DNA from: Mycobacterium deserti
GTDB lineage: Bacteria > Actinomycetota > Actinomycetes > Mycobacteriales > Mycobacteriaceae
Direction: 5' to 3'
DNA: 64,000 nt
Assembly: GCF_025345615.1 (NCBI RefSeq)
Contig: NZ_JAODWD010000003.1
Location: forward strand, 806,001-870,000
The notes beneath the pieces were generated by a model. It was not told where the DNA came from. It made no database searches and saw nothing but the letters and a program-made list of their open reading frames with translations. A program made the translations under genes and the position numbers. Below are positions 32,022 through 45,404 of this stretch, piece by piece (position 1 is the first letter of the stretch; each line of letters starts with the position of its first letter).

Positions 32022-33029
32022 ATGACGTTACCGTTGCTCGGCCCGATGTCGCTGTCGGGGTTCGACAATGTCTGGTTCTTTCTGTTCCTGCTCGCGGTAC
32101 TCGGGCTGATCGCGCTGTACGTCGTCGTCCAGCTGGCCCGGCACCGGCGCATGTTGCGGTTCGCGAACATGGAGTTGCTCGAAAGCGTCGCGCCCAAGCG
32201 ACGGGCCCGCTGGCGGCACGTGCCCGCGATCCTGCTCGTCATCGCACTGGTGTTCTTGACCGTGGCGATGGCCGGTCCGACGCACGACGTCCGGATCCCG
32301 CGCAACCGCGCGGTCGTGATGCTGGTGATGGACGTGTCCCAGTCGATGCGGGCCACCGACGTCGCGCCGAACCGGATGGCGGCCGCCCAGGAGGCGTCCA
32401 AGCAGTTCGCCGACGAGCTGACGGCGGGCATCAACCTCGGCCTGATCTCCTACGCCGGCACCGCCACCGTGCTGGTGTCGCCGACCACCAGCCGCGAGGC
32501 CACCAAGAACGCGATCGACAAGCTGCAGTTCGCCGACCGCACCGCCACCGGTGAGGGCATCTTCACCGCTCTGCAGGCGATCGCGACGGTCGGCGCGGTG
32601 ATCGGTGGCGGCGACGAGCCGCCGCCGGCGCGCATCGTGTTGTTCTCCGATGGCAAGGAGACGGTGCCGTCCAATCCAGACAACCCGAAGGGCGCCTACA
32701 CCGCGGCGCGCACGGCCAAGGATCAGGGGGTGCCGATCTCCACGATCTCGTTCGGTACGCCCTACGGCTACGTCGAGATCAACGACCAGCGCCAGCCGGT
32801 GCCCGTCGACGACGAGATGCTCAAGGAGATCGCCGACCTTTCCGGAGGCGAGGCGTTCACCGCGTCCAGCCTCGAACAGCTGCGTGAGGTCTATGCCAAC
32901 CTGCAGCAGCAGATCGGCTACGAGACGATCAGGGGTGACGCGAGTGTCGGCTGGCTGCGTCTCGGTGCGCTCGCCCTGGCGCTGGCGGCGTTGTCGGCGC
33001 TGTTCATCAACCGTCGCCTGCCGAACTGA
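32022..33029 (+). CDS. VWA-domain membrane protein, copy 1 (Rv1481 type)
   Basis: A 335-residue BatA-like protein. Two N-terminal membrane segments ([23 protein letters not shown] and [22 protein letters not shown]) flank a short basic loop. The VWA domain has an intact metal site [10 protein letters not shown] (Asp104). A last helix ([18 protein letters not shown]) ends the protein. It probably takes part in a MoxR-dependent envelope complex. It is followed 28 bases later by a close paralogue in the same orientation, which the M. tuberculosis operon lacks as I remember it. Confidence 0.88.
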   Translation: MTLPLLGPMSLSGFDNVWFFLFLLAVLGLIALYVVVQLARHRRMLRFANMELLESVAPKRRARWRHVPAILLVIALVFLTVAMAGPTHDVRIPRNRAVVMLVMDVSQSMRATDVAPNRMAAAQEASKQFADELTAGINLGLISYAGTATVLVSPTTSREATKNAIDKLQFADRTATGEGIFTALQAIATVGAVIGGGDEPPPARIVLFSDGKETVPSNPDNPKGAYTAARTAKDQGVPISTISFGTPYGYVEINDQRQPVPVDDEMLKEIADLSGGEAFTASSLEQLREVYANLQQQIGYETIRGDASVGWLRLGALALALAALSALFINRRLPN

Positions 33030-33057
33030 TGCGCATGCCAAGGGGTGACGATCTGAT

Positions 33058-34068
33058 ATGACCCTTCCGCTACTGGGACCGGTGTCGCTGACGGGTTTTC
33101 AGCACATCTGGTGGTTCGTGCTGTTCCTGGTCGTCGTCGCGGGGCTGGTCGGGTTCTACCTCGTCGTCCAGCGCTCCCGACGGCGACGGTTGCAGCAGTT
33201 CGCCAACACCGAGTTACTCGACAGCGTGTCGTCGAAGCGTCCTTCCAAGTGGCGCCACATTCCGGCCGCGCTGCTGGCAATCTCGTTGTTGCTGTGCACG
33301 ATTGCGTTGGCGGGCCCCACCCATGACCAACGGCTGCCGCGTAATCGGGCCGTCGTGATGCTGGCCATCGATGTGTCACAGTCCATGCGGGCCACCGACG
33401 TGGAACCCAACCGGCTCGCCGCGGCGCAGGAGGCGTCCAAACAGTTCGTCGACGAGCTCACCCCCGGAATCAACCTCGGCGTGATCGCCTATGCGGGCAC
33501 GGCCACGGTGCTGGTCTCGCCGACCACGAACCGAGACGCGAGCAGACGTGCCATCGACAATCTGCAGGTGGCCGACCGCACCGCCACCGGTGAAGCGATT
33601 TTCACTGCCCTGTCGTCGATTTCGACCGTGGCGGCCGTAATCGGCGGGGGGGACGAGCCGCCGCCCGCGCGCATCGTGTTGTTCTCCGACGGCAAGGAGA
33701 CCGCGCCGTCGAACCCGGACAACCCCAAGGGCGCCTTCACCGCGGCGCGCACGGCCAAGGACCAGGGGGTGCCGATCTCGACCATCTCGTTCGGCACCCC
33801 GAACGGGTCGGTCGAGGTGAACGGCGAGCGCGTGCCGGTGCCCGTCGACTCCGAGATGATGGAGAAGGTTGCGCAACTGTCCGACGGCGAGTCCTACACC
33901 GCGTCCAACATCGCCGAATTGAATAAGGTGTACTCCACGCTGCAGGACCAGATCGGCTACGAGACCGTCCGAGGCGAGGCGACGACGGGCTGGCTACGGC
34001 TCGGCGCCCTGGTCGCGGCTCTGGCGGCGCTCGCGAGCCTCCTGATCAACCGTCGGCTGCCGTTGTGA
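33058..34068 (+). CDS. VWA-domain membrane protein, copy 2 (tandem paralogue)
   Basis: A 336-residue protein that aligns with the preceding gene end to end. It has the same opening ([19 protein letters not shown]), the same two N-terminal helices, the metal site [10 protein letters not shown] and the same C-terminal LLINRRLPL helix end. Long stretches are nearly identical at the DNA level (for example the region encoding [20 protein letters not shown]), pointing to recent duplication or gene conversion. Divergence is highest in the membrane loop and the C-terminal third. Both copies keep intact metal sites and look functional. ATG start with AGGGGTGACG upstream. Confidence 0.88.
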   Translation: MTLPLLGPVSLTGFQHIWWFVLFLVVVAGLVGFYLVVQRSRRRRLQQFANTELLDSVSSKRPSKWRHIPAALLAISLLLCTIALAGPTHDQRLPRNRAVVMLAIDVSQSMRATDVEPNRLAAAQEASKQFVDELTPGINLGVIAYAGTATVLVSPTTNRDASRRAIDNLQVADRTATGEAIFTALSSISTVAAVIGGGDEPPPARIVLFSDGKETAPSNPDNPKGAFTAARTAKDQGVPISTISFGTPNGSVEVNGERVPVPVDSEMMEKVAQLSDGESYTASNIAELNKVYSTLQDQIGYETVRGEATTGWLRLGALVAALAALASLLINRRLPL

Positions 34069-34111
34069 GCGCCGCGACTAAGGCGATTTCTTAAGAATGC
34101 TGTCCAGGCGA

Positions 34112-34888
<777 letters not shown>

Positions 34889-34917
34889 TCGGCATCGAAC
34901 ACAAGGACAGGACATTC

Positions 34918-35727
34918 ATGACAGGGTTTCTCGAAGGCAAACGCATCCTCGTGACGGGGATCATCACCGACTCCTCGATTGCATTCCACATCGCGCGGGT
35001 GGCCCAGGAGGAGGGGGCCGAGCTGGTGCTGACCGGTTTCGACCGGCTCAAGCTGATCAAGCGGATCGCTGACAGGTTGCCCAACCCGGCGCCGCTGCTC
35101 GAACTCGACGTGCAGAACGAAGAGCACCTGAGCACGCTGGCCGACCGGGTCACCGAGGTGATCGGCGAGGGCAACAAACTCGACGGCGTCGTGCACTCGA
35201 TCGGCTACATGCCGCAGTCCGGAATGGGAATCAACCCGTTCTTCGACGCCCCCTACGAAGACGTCGCCAAGGGCATCCACATCTCGGCGTATTCCTATGC
35301 CTCGCTGGCCAAAGCGGTGCTGCCCATCATGAACCGTGGCGGCGGCATCGTCGGCATGGACTTCGACCCGACACGCGCAATGCCGGCGTACAACTGGATG
35401 ACCGTGGCCAAGAGCGCGTTGGAGTCGGTAAACCGGTTCGTTGCCCGCGAGGCGGGCGCCTACGGTGTGCGCTCCAATCTCGTTGCCGCAGGCCCGATTC
35501 GGACGCTCGCAATGAGCGCGATCGTCGGAGGTGCACTCGGTGACGACGCGGGCGACCAGATCAAGCTGTTGGAGGAGGGCTGGGATCAGCGGGCGCCGCT
35601 GGGCTGGAACATGAAGGATCCCACGCCCGTGGCCAAGACGGTCTGCGCGCTCGTGTCGGACTGGCTGCCGGCCACCACCGGCACTGTCGTCTACGCCGAC
35701 GGCGGCGCCAGCACTCAGTTGCTGTAG
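34918..35727 (+). CDS. inhA: InhA, enoyl-ACP reductase (isoniazid/ethionamide target)
   Basis: An NADH-dependent trans-2-enoyl-ACP reductase completing each FAS-II cycle. The 269 residues match the M. tuberculosis enzyme in length and most of its sequence. Visible functional residues include Tyr158 (PAYNWM), Lys165 (VAKSALE) and the NADH-binding Ser94 in HSIGYMPQ. Ile21 and Ser94, sites of known isoniazid-resistance changes, are in the susceptible form. The start ATG at 34918 follows an AGGACAGG stretch. The stop codon shares a base with the hemH start, so three genes run as one operon. Confidence 0.97.
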   Translation: MTGFLEGKRILVTGIITDSSIAFHIARVAQEEGAELVLTGFDRLKLIKRIADRLPNPAPLLELDVQNEEHLSTLADRVTEVIGEGNKLDGVVHSIGYMPQSGMGINPFFDAPYEDVAKGIHISAYSYASLAKAVLPIMNRGGGIVGMDFDPTRAMPAYNWMTVAKSALESVNRFVAREAGAYGVRSNLVAAGPIRTLAMSAIVGGALGDDAGDQIKLLEEGWDQRAPLGWNMKDPTPVAKTVCALVSDWLPATTGTVVYADGGASTQLL

Positions 35728-36734
35728 TGGACATAGACGCGGTACTGCTGCTGTCGTTCGGGGGGCCCGAGGGCCCCGACCAGGTGATGCCGTTCCTGGA
35801 GAACGTCACTCGGGGCCGCGGCATACCGCGCGATCGGCTCGCCAGCGTCGCCGAGCACTATCTGCACTTCGGTGGCGTTTCGCCGATCAACGGCATCAAT
35901 CGTGCGCTGATCGAGCAATTGCGAAGTTACGTCCACGTGCCGGTGTACTTCGGCAACCGCAACTGGGACCCGTATGTCGAAGACGCGGTGACCGCCATGC
36001 GCGACGAGGGAGTCCGCAGCGCCGCGGTGTTCACCACCTCAGCGTGGGGCGGTTACTCCAGTTGCACCCAGTACGTCGAAGACATCGCGCGCGGACGCGG
36101 CGCAGCGGGTGAACGCGCCCCGCACCTGACCAAGCTCCGGCAGTACTTCGACCACCCGCTATTCGTGCAGATGTTCGCCGACGCGGTGACCGTGGCCGCG
36201 CAAACCGTCCCACAGGGCGCCCGCCTGATCTTCACGGCCCACTCGATCCCGGACGCGGCCCGATCGCGTTGCGGCGCAAACCTGTACGCACGCCAAGTGG
36301 CATGGGCGTCCAAGCTTGTCGCGGCCGCGGCGGGGTATGACGACTACGACCAGGTGTGGCAGTCGCGGTCAGGCCCGCCGCAGGTGCCCTGGCTCGAACC
36401 CGATGTGGGCGACCATCTTGCGGCGCTGGCCGAGGCGGGCACCGAGGCGGTGATCGTCTGCCCGATCGGGTTCGTGGCCGATCACATCGAGGTGGTGTGG
36501 GACCTCGATCACGAACTGCGCCAGCAGGCGCAGGAAGCGGGCGTCGGTTTCGCGCGGGTCGCGACGCCGAACGCGGACCTCGCACGGGTGGCGGCCGACC
36601 TGCTCGACGAGTTGCGCACCGGCCGGGAGCCCCTCCGCGTGTCGATCGACGCCGAGAGCCCGCCCCTACAGGGGTTTTCCGTCGACGGCGCGCTATGCAC
36701 GTCGATGTGCGAGTCGACTGTCGCGCGGCGCTAG
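35727..36734 (+). CDS. hemH: Ferrochelatase (coproporphyrin-type, [2Fe-2S])
   Basis: This enzyme inserts Fe(II) into the porphyrin in the last steps of haem synthesis; actinobacteria use the coproporphyrin route. It is 335 residues from a GTG overlapping the inhA stop (TAGTG). Family features are [27 protein letters not shown] at the start, the active-site His in LIFTAHSIP, and [22 protein letters not shown]. Cysteines close together at the end ([14 protein letters not shown]) are part of the [2Fe-2S] site known in mycobacterial ferrochelatases, so it also depends on Fe-S assembly. The 3' end overlaps the convergent gene by 4 bases. Confidence 0.94.
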   Translation: MDIDAVLLLSFGGPEGPDQVMPFLENVTRGRGIPRDRLASVAEHYLHFGGVSPINGINRALIEQLRSYVHVPVYFGNRNWDPYVEDAVTAMRDEGVRSAAVFTTSAWGGYSSCTQYVEDIARGRGAAGERAPHLTKLRQYFDHPLFVQMFADAVTVAAQTVPQGARLIFTAHSIPDAARSRCGANLYARQVAWASKLVAAAAGYDDYDQVWQSRSGPPQVPWLEPDVGDHLAALAEAGTEAVIVCPIGFVADHIEVVWDLDHELRQQAQEAGVGFARVATPNADLARVAADLLDELRTGREPLRVSIDAESPPLQGFSVDGALCTSMCESTVARR

Positions 36735-37582
36735 TTCCGCCACGCCGAGTGCAGGATCGCGTTGACGGCGGCCAGCCGGGCCGACCGCACGACGCCGGTA
36801 AGCGGGCGAAGCGCCTCGTTGGCGATCTGGACCTCGGTCGAGCTGTGCAGGCCGATCGGGATCAGACCCGAGCTGACGGTGATGATCGCGTCGACGTGTC
36901 CCGCGTTCTCCAGTACGCGAAGCGCCCGCGTCGGTGCGTGGTCGGGAACCCGGTGTCCGCGTGCCTCTTCGAGAATCTGCTCGACGAGCCCGCGCGGATC
37001 TTCGACGTCAGCTCCCGCGGCGCCCGCGCGCAGGGTGCCCAGCGCCTCGGCGGCCGACCGGACCGCCGACCGCAGGGTGTATTCGGCCTCACCGAGATCG
37101 ACCGGCTCCGCCGGGGGCACACCGGGCACCGAGTACACCGTCCAGGACAGAGCGCAGAGGGCGCTCTCGAAGTCGGGGTCGTCGTCGCCCTCGTCGTATT
37201 CGAAATCCGGCACCAAACCGACTGCCGCGGAGGGATCGCCCGTGACGAGGATGGCCTCACCGGCGGTCACTGCATCGCGCTGGAACTGTGTTCCTGCGGG
37301 TAGGCCGCGGACGTCGCCGGGCACCGGCAGTGCGACCGATATCGCGGGCACCGAGGCCGCTGTGCCCGCCGCTGTCCGCAGCGTCTGCAGCAGCGACACC
37401 GCACCGACATCGTTGAGATCCGGCCACGAGAGGCCGGTGCGCATCGCAGCGATCGAGTCGTACGCCGTGACGGAATGCCTTGGCGCCCACTGCGATAGCG
37501 CGTCCAACACGTCATCGGGCGCGGCCGCGCCGGCGAGCCAGGCGTTGGCCCAAATAGACAGCGAAACACTGGGACACCACAT
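36731..37582 (-). CDS. Conserved hypothetical protein (Rv1486c type)
   Basis: A 283-residue soluble protein with no recognised catalytic motif. It starts [32 protein letters not shown] and has a strongly acidic central patch ([14 protein letters not shown]). The C-terminal half is helical ([23 protein letters not shown]). A -10-like TACACT lies 9 nt before the ATG, in keeping with a near-leaderless message. It converges on hemH with a 4-base overlap. Position and length agree with Rv1486c; the function is unknown. Confidence 0.8.
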   Translation of the reverse strand: MWCPSVSLSIWANAWLAGAAAPDDVLDALSQWAPRHSVTAYDSIAAMRTGLSWPDLNDVGAVSLLQTLRTAAGTAASVPAISVALPVPGDVRGLPAGTQFQRDAVTAGEAILVTGDPSAAVGLVPDFEYDEGDDDPDFESALCALSWTVYSVPGVPPAEPVDLGEAEYTLRSAVRSAAEALGTLRAGAAGADVEDPRGLVEQILEEARGHRVPDHAPTRALRVLENAGHVDAIITVSSGLIPIGLHSSTEVQIANEALRPLTGVVRSARLAAVNAILHSAWRN

Positions 37583-37630
37583 GATGCTCGCAGTGTAGTT
37601 GTAAGCCGCTCATCGGGCTGCTCGCGAGGA

Positions 37631-37636
37631 TAGGCT
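37631..37636 (+). promoter_or_regulatory. -10 element, leaderless promoter of the NfeD gene
   Basis: TAGGCT ends 6 nt before the ATG at 37643, so transcription should start at the initiation codon. No ribosome binding site precedes the ATG. Confidence 0.55.
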
Positions 37637-37642
37637 GGGGCC

Positions 37643-38074
37643 ATGCCCGTTTGGTTGATCTGGTTCATCGCCGCGCTCGGTCTTGCCGGGGCCGAGGCAC
37701 TGACCGGTGACCTGTTCCTGCTCATGCTCAGCGGCGGGGCTCTGGCCGCCGTCGGATCGAATCTGATCTTCGACAACTACGTCATCGACGGCGTGGTTTT
37801 CCTGGTGGTTTCCCTCCTGCTGCTCGTGCTGGTCCGTCCGGCGCTGCGGAAGCGCTTCAACTCGGGTCCCGCGCTGCCGGACCGGGCCAAAGCCCTGGAA
37901 GGCAAGAACGCGCTGGTGCTCGACCGGGTGGCGCGCCACGAAGGTCAAGTGCGACTCGACGGCGAAGTCTGGACGGCGCGGCCGTACAACGACGACGATG
38001 TCTACGAACCGGGGGACCACGTCGCAGTCGTTCACATCGACGGCGCCACGGCCGTCGTCGCAAAAGTCGTCTAA
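37643..38074 (+). CDS. NfeD-family membrane protein
   Basis: A 143-residue short NfeD-type protein. The first half is membrane-embedded (WLIWFIAALGLAGAEALTGDLFLLMLSGGALAAV and GVVFLVVSLLLLVLVRPAL). The second half is a small soluble OB-fold domain (KNALVLDRVARHEGQVRLDGEVWTARPYNDDDVYEPGDHVAVVHIDG). It is paired with the SPFH protein encoded 34 bases downstream, the usual NfeD-stomatin partnership linked to membrane microdomains. It corresponds to Rv1487. Confidence 0.9.
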   Translation: MPVWLIWFIAALGLAGAEALTGDLFLLMLSGGALAAVGSNLIFDNYVIDGVVFLVVSLLLLVLVRPALRKRFNSGPALPDRAKALEGKNALVLDRVARHEGQVRLDGEVWTARPYNDDDVYEPGDHVAVVHIDGATAVVAKVV

Positions 38075-38108
38075 AGAAGCCCGGACGAACAACGGAAGGA
38101 CATCGGTC

Positions 38109-39329
38109 ATGGAAGGTGCCGTCGCCGGCCTGATTCTGGTGGGTGTGCTGGTGATATTCGCCGCCATCATCGTCGCCAAATCGGTCGCTCTCATCCCGCA
38201 GGCCGAGGCCGCGGTGATCGAGCGGTTGGGTCGTTACAGCAAGACGGTTTCGGGACAGCTCACGCTGCTGTTGCCCTTCGTCGACAAAATCCGCGCCCGC
38301 GTCGACCTGCGCGAGCGGGTGGTGTCCTTCCCACCGCAGCCGGTGATCACAGAGGACAACCTCACGGTCAACATCGACACCGTCGTCTACTTCCAGGTGA
38401 CCAATCCGCAGGCGGCGGTCTACCAGATCAGCAACTACATCGTCGGCGTGGAGCAGCTGACCACGACGACGCTGCGCAACGTGGTCGGTGGCATGACGCT
38501 GGAGCAGACGCTGACCTCACGCGACTCGATCAACGGGCAGCTGCGCGGCGTGCTGGACGAGGCCACCGGCCGGTGGGGACTGCGCGTGGCGCGCGTCGAG
38601 CTGCGCAGCATCGACCCGCCGCCCTCGATCCAGGACTCCATGGAGAAGCAGATGCGCGCCGACCGCGAGAAGCGCGCCATGATTCTGACGGCCGAGGGCA
38701 ACCGGGAGGCGTCGATCAAGCAGGCCGAGGGCCAGAAGCAGGCTCAGATCCTTGCCGCCGAGGGCGCCAAGCAGGCGGCCATCCTGGCCGCCGAGGCCGA
38801 CCGGCAATCCCGGATGCTGCGCGCCCAGGGTGAGCGGGCCGCCCAGTACTACCAGGCCCAGGGTCAGGCCAAGGCCATCGAGAAGACGTTCGCCGCGATC
38901 AAGGCGGGTCGGCCGACGCCGGAGATGCTGGCCTATCAGTACCTGCAGACTCTCCCGCAGATGGCCAAGGGCGAGGCCAACAAGGTCTGGCTGGTGCCGA
39001 GCGACTTCGGGGCCGCACTGCAAGGGTTCACCAAGATGCTCGGGGCGCCGGGCGACGACGGCGTGTTCCGCTATCAACCGTCGCCGGTCGAGGAGAACCT
39101 GCCCCGGCCGGAGGACGACAGCGACGAGGTCGCCGACTGGTTCAACACCCAGACCGATCCCGAGATCGCTCAGGCGGTTGCCGAAGCGGTCGCCGAGGCG
39201 CGCACGCCCGTGTCGGGTGCCATCGACGCACCGCCGCAGTACCCGCCGCTCAGCCAGCAGCAGCAGCCGCCGTCGAGCTATGCCCAGCCGCCGATCGCCG
39301 GACGCCACAGCGGCTCGACGGAGTTGTGA
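38109..39329 (+). CDS. SPFH/Band 7 (stomatin-like) membrane protein
   Basis: A 406-residue stomatin/prohibitin-like protein. One N-terminal membrane anchor (GLILVGVLVIFAAIIVAKSVALIP) leads to the SPFH domain (EAAVIERLGRYSKTVSGQLTLLLPFVDKIRARVDLRERV). A coiled coil rich in Ala/Glu/Gln (about 190-270: EGNREASIKQAEGQKQAQILAAEGAKQ is part of it) drives oligomerisation. The C-terminal tail is Pro/Gln-rich. ATG 38109 has GGAAGG upstream. Together with the NfeD gene it likely forms a membrane scaffold. It corresponds to Rv1488. Confidence 0.92.
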   Translation: MEGAVAGLILVGVLVIFAAIIVAKSVALIPQAEAAVIERLGRYSKTVSGQLTLLLPFVDKIRARVDLRERVVSFPPQPVITEDNLTVNIDTVVYFQVTNPQAAVYQISNYIVGVEQLTTTTLRNVVGGMTLEQTLTSRDSINGQLRGVLDEATGRWGLRVARVELRSIDPPPSIQDSMEKQMRADREKRAMILTAEGNREASIKQAEGQKQAQILAAEGAKQAAILAAEADRQSRMLRAQGERAAQYYQAQGQAKAIEKTFAAIKAGRPTPEMLAYQYLQTLPQMAKGEANKVWLVPSDFGAALQGFTKMLGAPGDDGVFRYQPSPVEENLPRPEDDSDEVADWFNTQTDPEIAQAVAEAVAEARTPVSGAIDAPPQYPPLSQQQQPPSSYAQPPIAGRHSGSTEL

Positions 39330-39338
39330 GCCCGGCCC

Positions 39339-40085
39339 TCAGCGGCTGACGGCAGGCTCGGTGGACTGTTCGAAGCCCTCGACCGGCGATCGGTGCGCGC
39401 GGCGGTGCGCGCGGACCTCTAACACCAGGCCCGCCACGCCGACGCTCGCGGTGCACACCGAGACGAGCACCAGGAGCGGGTTCACGTTGCCGGTCAGCGC
39501 GTCGCCGAGGATCACGACGGCGGCGGTGCCCGGCAGCAGACCCGCCAGAGTGGCGAGCGTGTACGGCAGGACCCTGACCGCCGACGCCCCGGCGGCGTAG
39601 TTCAGCACCGAGAACGGCACGGCGGGAATCAGCCGCATCGACACCACCGTCGGCCACCCGCGCTCGCGCAGCCGGGCGTCCAGCGAGGCGATCCGCGGGT
39701 GGCTCACCAACCGGTTCAGCTGCCACCCCGCGGCGCGGACCAGAAGGAGCGCGATGAGGGCACTGACGGTCGCGGCGCTCACCGCCAGCGGTACGCCGAG
39801 CGCAGGGCCGAAGAGGAGGCCGGCGGCCAGCGTGAATGCCGTGCGGGGGAACGGAAAGACGGTCACCACGATGTGGGCGGCGAGAAAGGCCAGCGGGAAC
39901 CACGGGCCGACGGACCTCGCCCAGTCGCGCAGTTGAATCGCCGTCGGCAGCGGTACGAACACCGCAAATGCGACGAGGATCACAACGCCGGCCACGATGG
40001 TCACCACACGCCGCCGCGGCAGGCCGGCCGCCGTCGCCGCCACCGCGCCGGGTACGGCGCGCAGCGTGCTGACGACGGGTTTCAC
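39339..40085 (-). CDS. TVP38/TMEM64 (DedA-like) membrane protein
   Basis: A 248-residue integral membrane protein of the SNARE-associated/TVP38 family. Helices include VVTIVAGVVILVAFAVFVPL, the re-entrant-loop region FPRTAFTLAAGLLFGPALGVPLAVSAATVSALIALLLVRA, and AVPFSVLNYAAGASAVRVLPYTLATLAGLLPGTAAVVILGDAL. The family motif F-P-x-x-x-x-x-x-x-G-x-x-F-G is intact. Related proteins act in lipid scrambling or membrane homeostasis; the substrate is unknown here. The 3' end lies 9 bases from the convergent SPFH gene. It corresponds to Rv1491c. Confidence 0.87.
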   Translation of the reverse strand: MKPVVSTLRAVPGAVAATAAGLPRRRVVTIVAGVVILVAFAVFVPLPTAIQLRDWARSVGPWFPLAFLAAHIVVTVFPFPRTAFTLAAGLLFGPALGVPLAVSAATVSALIALLLVRAAGWQLNRLVSHPRIASLDARLRERGWPTVVSMRLIPAVPFSVLNYAAGASAVRVLPYTLATLAGLLPGTAAVVILGDALTGNVNPLLVLVSVCTASVGVAGLVLEVRAHRRAHRSPVEGFEQSTEPAVSR

Positions 40086-40240
40086 AGCTACCCACAGTAC
40101 GTGCCGAGGCGCCGGTACTCCTGTCGGCGACGTAGTGAGTCGCCCGCCCGGCGGTCCGCGGCGTGACGCCGATCATTTAGCCTGATGAGCGGTGGGATGA
40201 ACAACATTCAGCAGCGTTTGTCAGCTAGTGGGAGATGCCG

Positions 40241-42082
40241 GTGCCCGTAGAGAGCGCAGAGTCGGATCGCGAGCAGTGGCGGACCGCGGTTGCGGCCGTC
40301 CTGGCCAAGACCGCCCGCAAGGACCCGGCCGAGCTCGGCGCGGAGCCCGAGCAACTCCTCGACTCGCCCACGTACGAGGGCTTTCCGATCCGGCCGCTCT
40401 ACACGATCCTCGACGCCCAGCCCGAGGCTCCGCTGCCCGGCCGCTGGCCGTTCACCCGCGGCGGCGACGCTCTGCGCGACGTGAAGGCGGGGTGGAAGGT
40501 CGCCGAGTCCTTCCCCGCGCCAGGGCAGGTGTCGGTGGCCGACGGAAACGGGGCGGTGTTGTCGGCGCTCACCGCGGGGACCGGCGCGCTGGTTCTTCGC
40601 ATCGGACCTGATGACGGCGTGCCGGCCGACGAGGTGGACCGCCTACTCGAGGGCGTGTTCCTCGAACTGGTGCCGGTCGTGCTCGACGCAGGCGCCGAGT
40701 ACACGGCCGCGGCCGACGCGGTCCTCGCGCTCACCACGGGCCTCGACGACGAACGCCGGGCCCGCCTTTCGGTCGATCTCGGGGCCGACCCACTGACCGC
40801 ACCGTTGAGCCGGCGTCCTGCGCCGTCGATGGACGACGTCGCAGCCGTCGCCGCGAAGGCGGCGGGCTATGACGGTCGGGTCCGGGCGATCACCGTCGAC
40901 GGCGCGGCGTTCCACGACCTCGGCGCCAACTCGTCGTGGGAGTTGGCCGGCGCTATCGCCGCGGGCGTGACGTATCTGCGACAGCTGAGCGAGCGAGGTG
41001 TGTCGGTATCGGATGCGCTGCGACAGGTCAGCTTCCGGTTCGCGGCTGACGACGACCAGTTCATGACGATCGCCAAGCTGCGGGCGGCCCGGCAGGTGTG
41101 GGCCAGAGTCGCCGAGGTGGTCGGTGCCGCCGAGGCCGGCGCGGCGACCATTCACGCGGTCACGTCCGCACCGATGATGTCGCAGCGCGACCCCTGGGTG
41201 AACATGTTGCGCACGACCGTCGCGGCGTTCGCCGCAGGCGTCGGGGGAGCGGACACGGTGCTGGTGCGCACATTCGACAGCGCGGTACCGGGCGGATTGC
41301 CCGGTACCGCACCGAGTTTTGCCCGGCGCATGGCGCGCAACACTCAGCTCCTGCTGCTCGAGGAGTCACACATCGGCCGAGTGCTCGACCCGGGCGGCGG
41401 GTCATGGTTCATCGAGGACCTCACCCGCGCACTGGCCGAGCAGGCTTGGGAACACTTCCGCGACATCGAATCCCGCGGCGGTTTCGAGTCGGCGCGCGAC
41501 TACGTGACCGAGCAGATCACTGCGGTCGCTGAGAAACGCCGCGATGACATCGCGCATCGGCGCACGGCGCTCACCGGCGTCAACGAATTCCCGAACCTCG
41601 CCGAAGCGCCGCTGCCGCATACAGAGCCGGTGCCGGGCATCGAGCGTTACGGCGCGGCGTTCGAGGCACTGCGGGATCGCTCCGACGCCTACCTGGCCGA
41701 ACACGGTCAGCGCCCCACAGCGGTGTTGCTGCCGCTCGGCCCGCTCGCCGAACACAACATCCGTGCGACGTTCGCGGCCAATCTGCTGGCCTCGGGCGGG
41801 ATCGAGGCGGTGAACCCGGGGCAGGTGAGCGCCGACGACGTCGGCCGGGCGGTCTCCCAAGCAGGGACCGCCGTCGCCGTCATCTGCGGCACCGATGCGC
41901 GGTACGGCGAGGACGTCTCCGAGGTCGTGAAAGCCGCTCGCGGCGCAGGTGTGTCGCACGTCTACCTGGCCGGACCCGAGAAGGCGGTCGCCGACGCCGC
42001 GAACAAACCCGACGAGTACCTGACCGCCAAGATCGACGCGATCGCCGCACTGTCGACCCTGCTGACCCGATTGGGGGCCTAG
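40241..42082 (+). CDS. mutA: Methylmalonyl-CoA mutase, small (beta) subunit
   Basis: The non-catalytic partner of MutB in the B12-dependent interconversion of methylmalonyl-CoA and succinyl-CoA, used in propionate metabolism and in supply of methyl-branched lipid precursors. About 613 residues. It has the mutase TIM-barrel ([59 protein letters not shown]). Its degenerate C-terminal cobalamin-like domain lacks the D-x-H-x-x-G motif. GGGAG at 40229-40233 is 7 nt from GTG 40241 but directly abuts ATG 40235, so the GTG is preferred. mutB follows after 3 bases. Confidence 0.94.
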   Translation: MPVESAESDREQWRTAVAAVLAKTARKDPAELGAEPEQLLDSPTYEGFPIRPLYTILDAQPEAPLPGRWPFTRGGDALRDVKAGWKVAESFPAPGQVSVADGNGAVLSALTAGTGALVLRIGPDDGVPADEVDRLLEGVFLELVPVVLDAGAEYTAAADAVLALTTGLDDERRARLSVDLGADPLTAPLSRRPAPSMDDVAAVAAKAAGYDGRVRAITVDGAAFHDLGANSSWELAGAIAAGVTYLRQLSERGVSVSDALRQVSFRFAADDDQFMTIAKLRAARQVWARVAEVVGAAEAGAATIHAVTSAPMMSQRDPWVNMLRTTVAAFAAGVGGADTVLVRTFDSAVPGGLPGTAPSFARRMARNTQLLLLEESHIGRVLDPGGGSWFIEDLTRALAEQAWEHFRDIESRGGFESARDYVTEQITAVAEKRRDDIAHRRTALTGVNEFPNLAEAPLPHTEPVPGIERYGAAFEALRDRSDAYLAEHGQRPTAVLLPLGPLAEHNIRATFAANLLASGGIEAVNPGQVSADDVGRAVSQAGTAVAVICGTDARYGEDVSEVVKAARGAGVSHVYLAGPEKAVADAANKPDEYLTAKIDAIAALSTLLTRLGA

Positions 42083-42085
42083 ATC

Positions 42086-44374
<2,289 letters not shown>

Positions 44375-44379
44375 CCTGG

Positions 44380-45360
44380 ATGTCGGATCCGATCGCAGGC
44401 CTCGCCGCCGCCGTTCGCAACGGCGACCGCGCGGCCCTGCCCAAGGCGATCACCCTCGTTGAGTCGACGCGGGCGGATCATCGTGAGCAGGCCCAGCGAC
44501 TGTTGCTGGAATTGATGCCGCAAGCGGGCAGCGCGCTCCACGTCGGAATCACCGGTGTGCCCGGCGTCGGCAAGTCCACGACCATCGAGGCCCTCGGCAT
44601 GTACCTGCTCGAGCAGGGCCACCGCGTTGCGGTCCTCGCCGTCGACCCGTCCTCGACGCGGACCGGCGGGTCGATCATGGGCGACAAGACCAGGATGGCG
44701 AAGCTGGCCGTGCACCCCGACGCCTATATCCGCCCGTCGCCCACCTCCGGCACGCTCGGTGGCGTCGCCAAGGCCACCCGCGAGACCATCGTGCTGCTGG
44801 AGGCCGCCGGCTTCGATGTGATCCTCGTCGAGACCGTCGGTGTCGGGCAGTCCGAGGTGGCCGTCGCCAACATGGTCGACACGTTCGTGTTCCTCACCCT
44901 GGCCCGCACCGGCGATCAGTTGCAGGGCATCAAGAAGGGCGTGCTCGAACTCGCCGACGTCGTCGTGGTGAACAAGGCCGACGGAGAGCACGCCGTCGAG
45001 GCGACGTCCGCGGCGCGCGAGCTCGCCGGCGCTATCCGGCTCATCTATCCGCGCGAGACACTCTGGCGCCCACCGGTTCTCACGATGAGCGCGCTGCACG
45101 GTACCGGGCTGGCCGAGCTGTGGGAGACGGTGGTCAAGCACAGGCAGGTGCTCACCGACGCCGGGGAGTTCGAGGCGAGGCGACGCACCCAGCAGGTCGA
45201 TTGGACGTGGTCGATGGTTCGCGACACGGTGCTGGACCGCGTGCTGTCGCATCCGGAGGTGAAGAAGCTCCGCGCGGAGGTCGAGCGCCAGGTGCGCGAC
45301 GGGGAACTCACCCCGGCACTTGCTGCGGAGCGCATCATCGAAGCCGCTGACGTGCAGTGA
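44380..45360 (+). CDS. meaB: MeaB, GTPase chaperone of methylmalonyl-CoA mutase
   Basis: A G3E-family GTPase of 326 residues that protects methylmalonyl-CoA mutase and gates cofactor loading. P-loop GVPGVGKST at 59-67, then AVDPSSTRTGGSIMGDKTRM, the switch region ETVGVGQSEVAVANMVDTFV and the guanine-specificity motif NKAD. The C-terminal dimerisation helix region (LRAEVERQVRDGELTPALAAERII) is present. It is the third gene of the mutAB-meaB operon, 5 bases after mutB. Old annotation calls it ArgK, a lysine/arginine transport kinase, which is not supported. Confidence 0.95.
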   Translation: MSDPIAGLAAAVRNGDRAALPKAITLVESTRADHREQAQRLLLELMPQAGSALHVGITGVPGVGKSTTIEALGMYLLEQGHRVAVLAVDPSSTRTGGSIMGDKTRMAKLAVHPDAYIRPSPTSGTLGGVAKATRETIVLLEAAGFDVILVETVGVGQSEVAVANMVDTFVFLTLARTGDQLQGIKKGVLELADVVVVNKADGEHAVEATSAARELAGAIRLIYPRETLWRPPVLTMSALHGTGLAELWETVVKHRQVLTDAGEFEARRRTQQVDWTWSMVRDTVLDRVLSHPEVKKLRAEVERQVRDGELTPALAAERIIEAADVQ

Positions 45361-45404
45361 TCTAACAAATCGGTAACGCCTCGGTTATTTGCCGCGGGTG
45401 CAGG

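Noticed and set aside
44380..45360. Old annotation of this gene as ArgK, an amino-acid transport kinase
   Set aside because: The GTPase motifs and position after mutAB identify it as the mutase chaperone MeaB.
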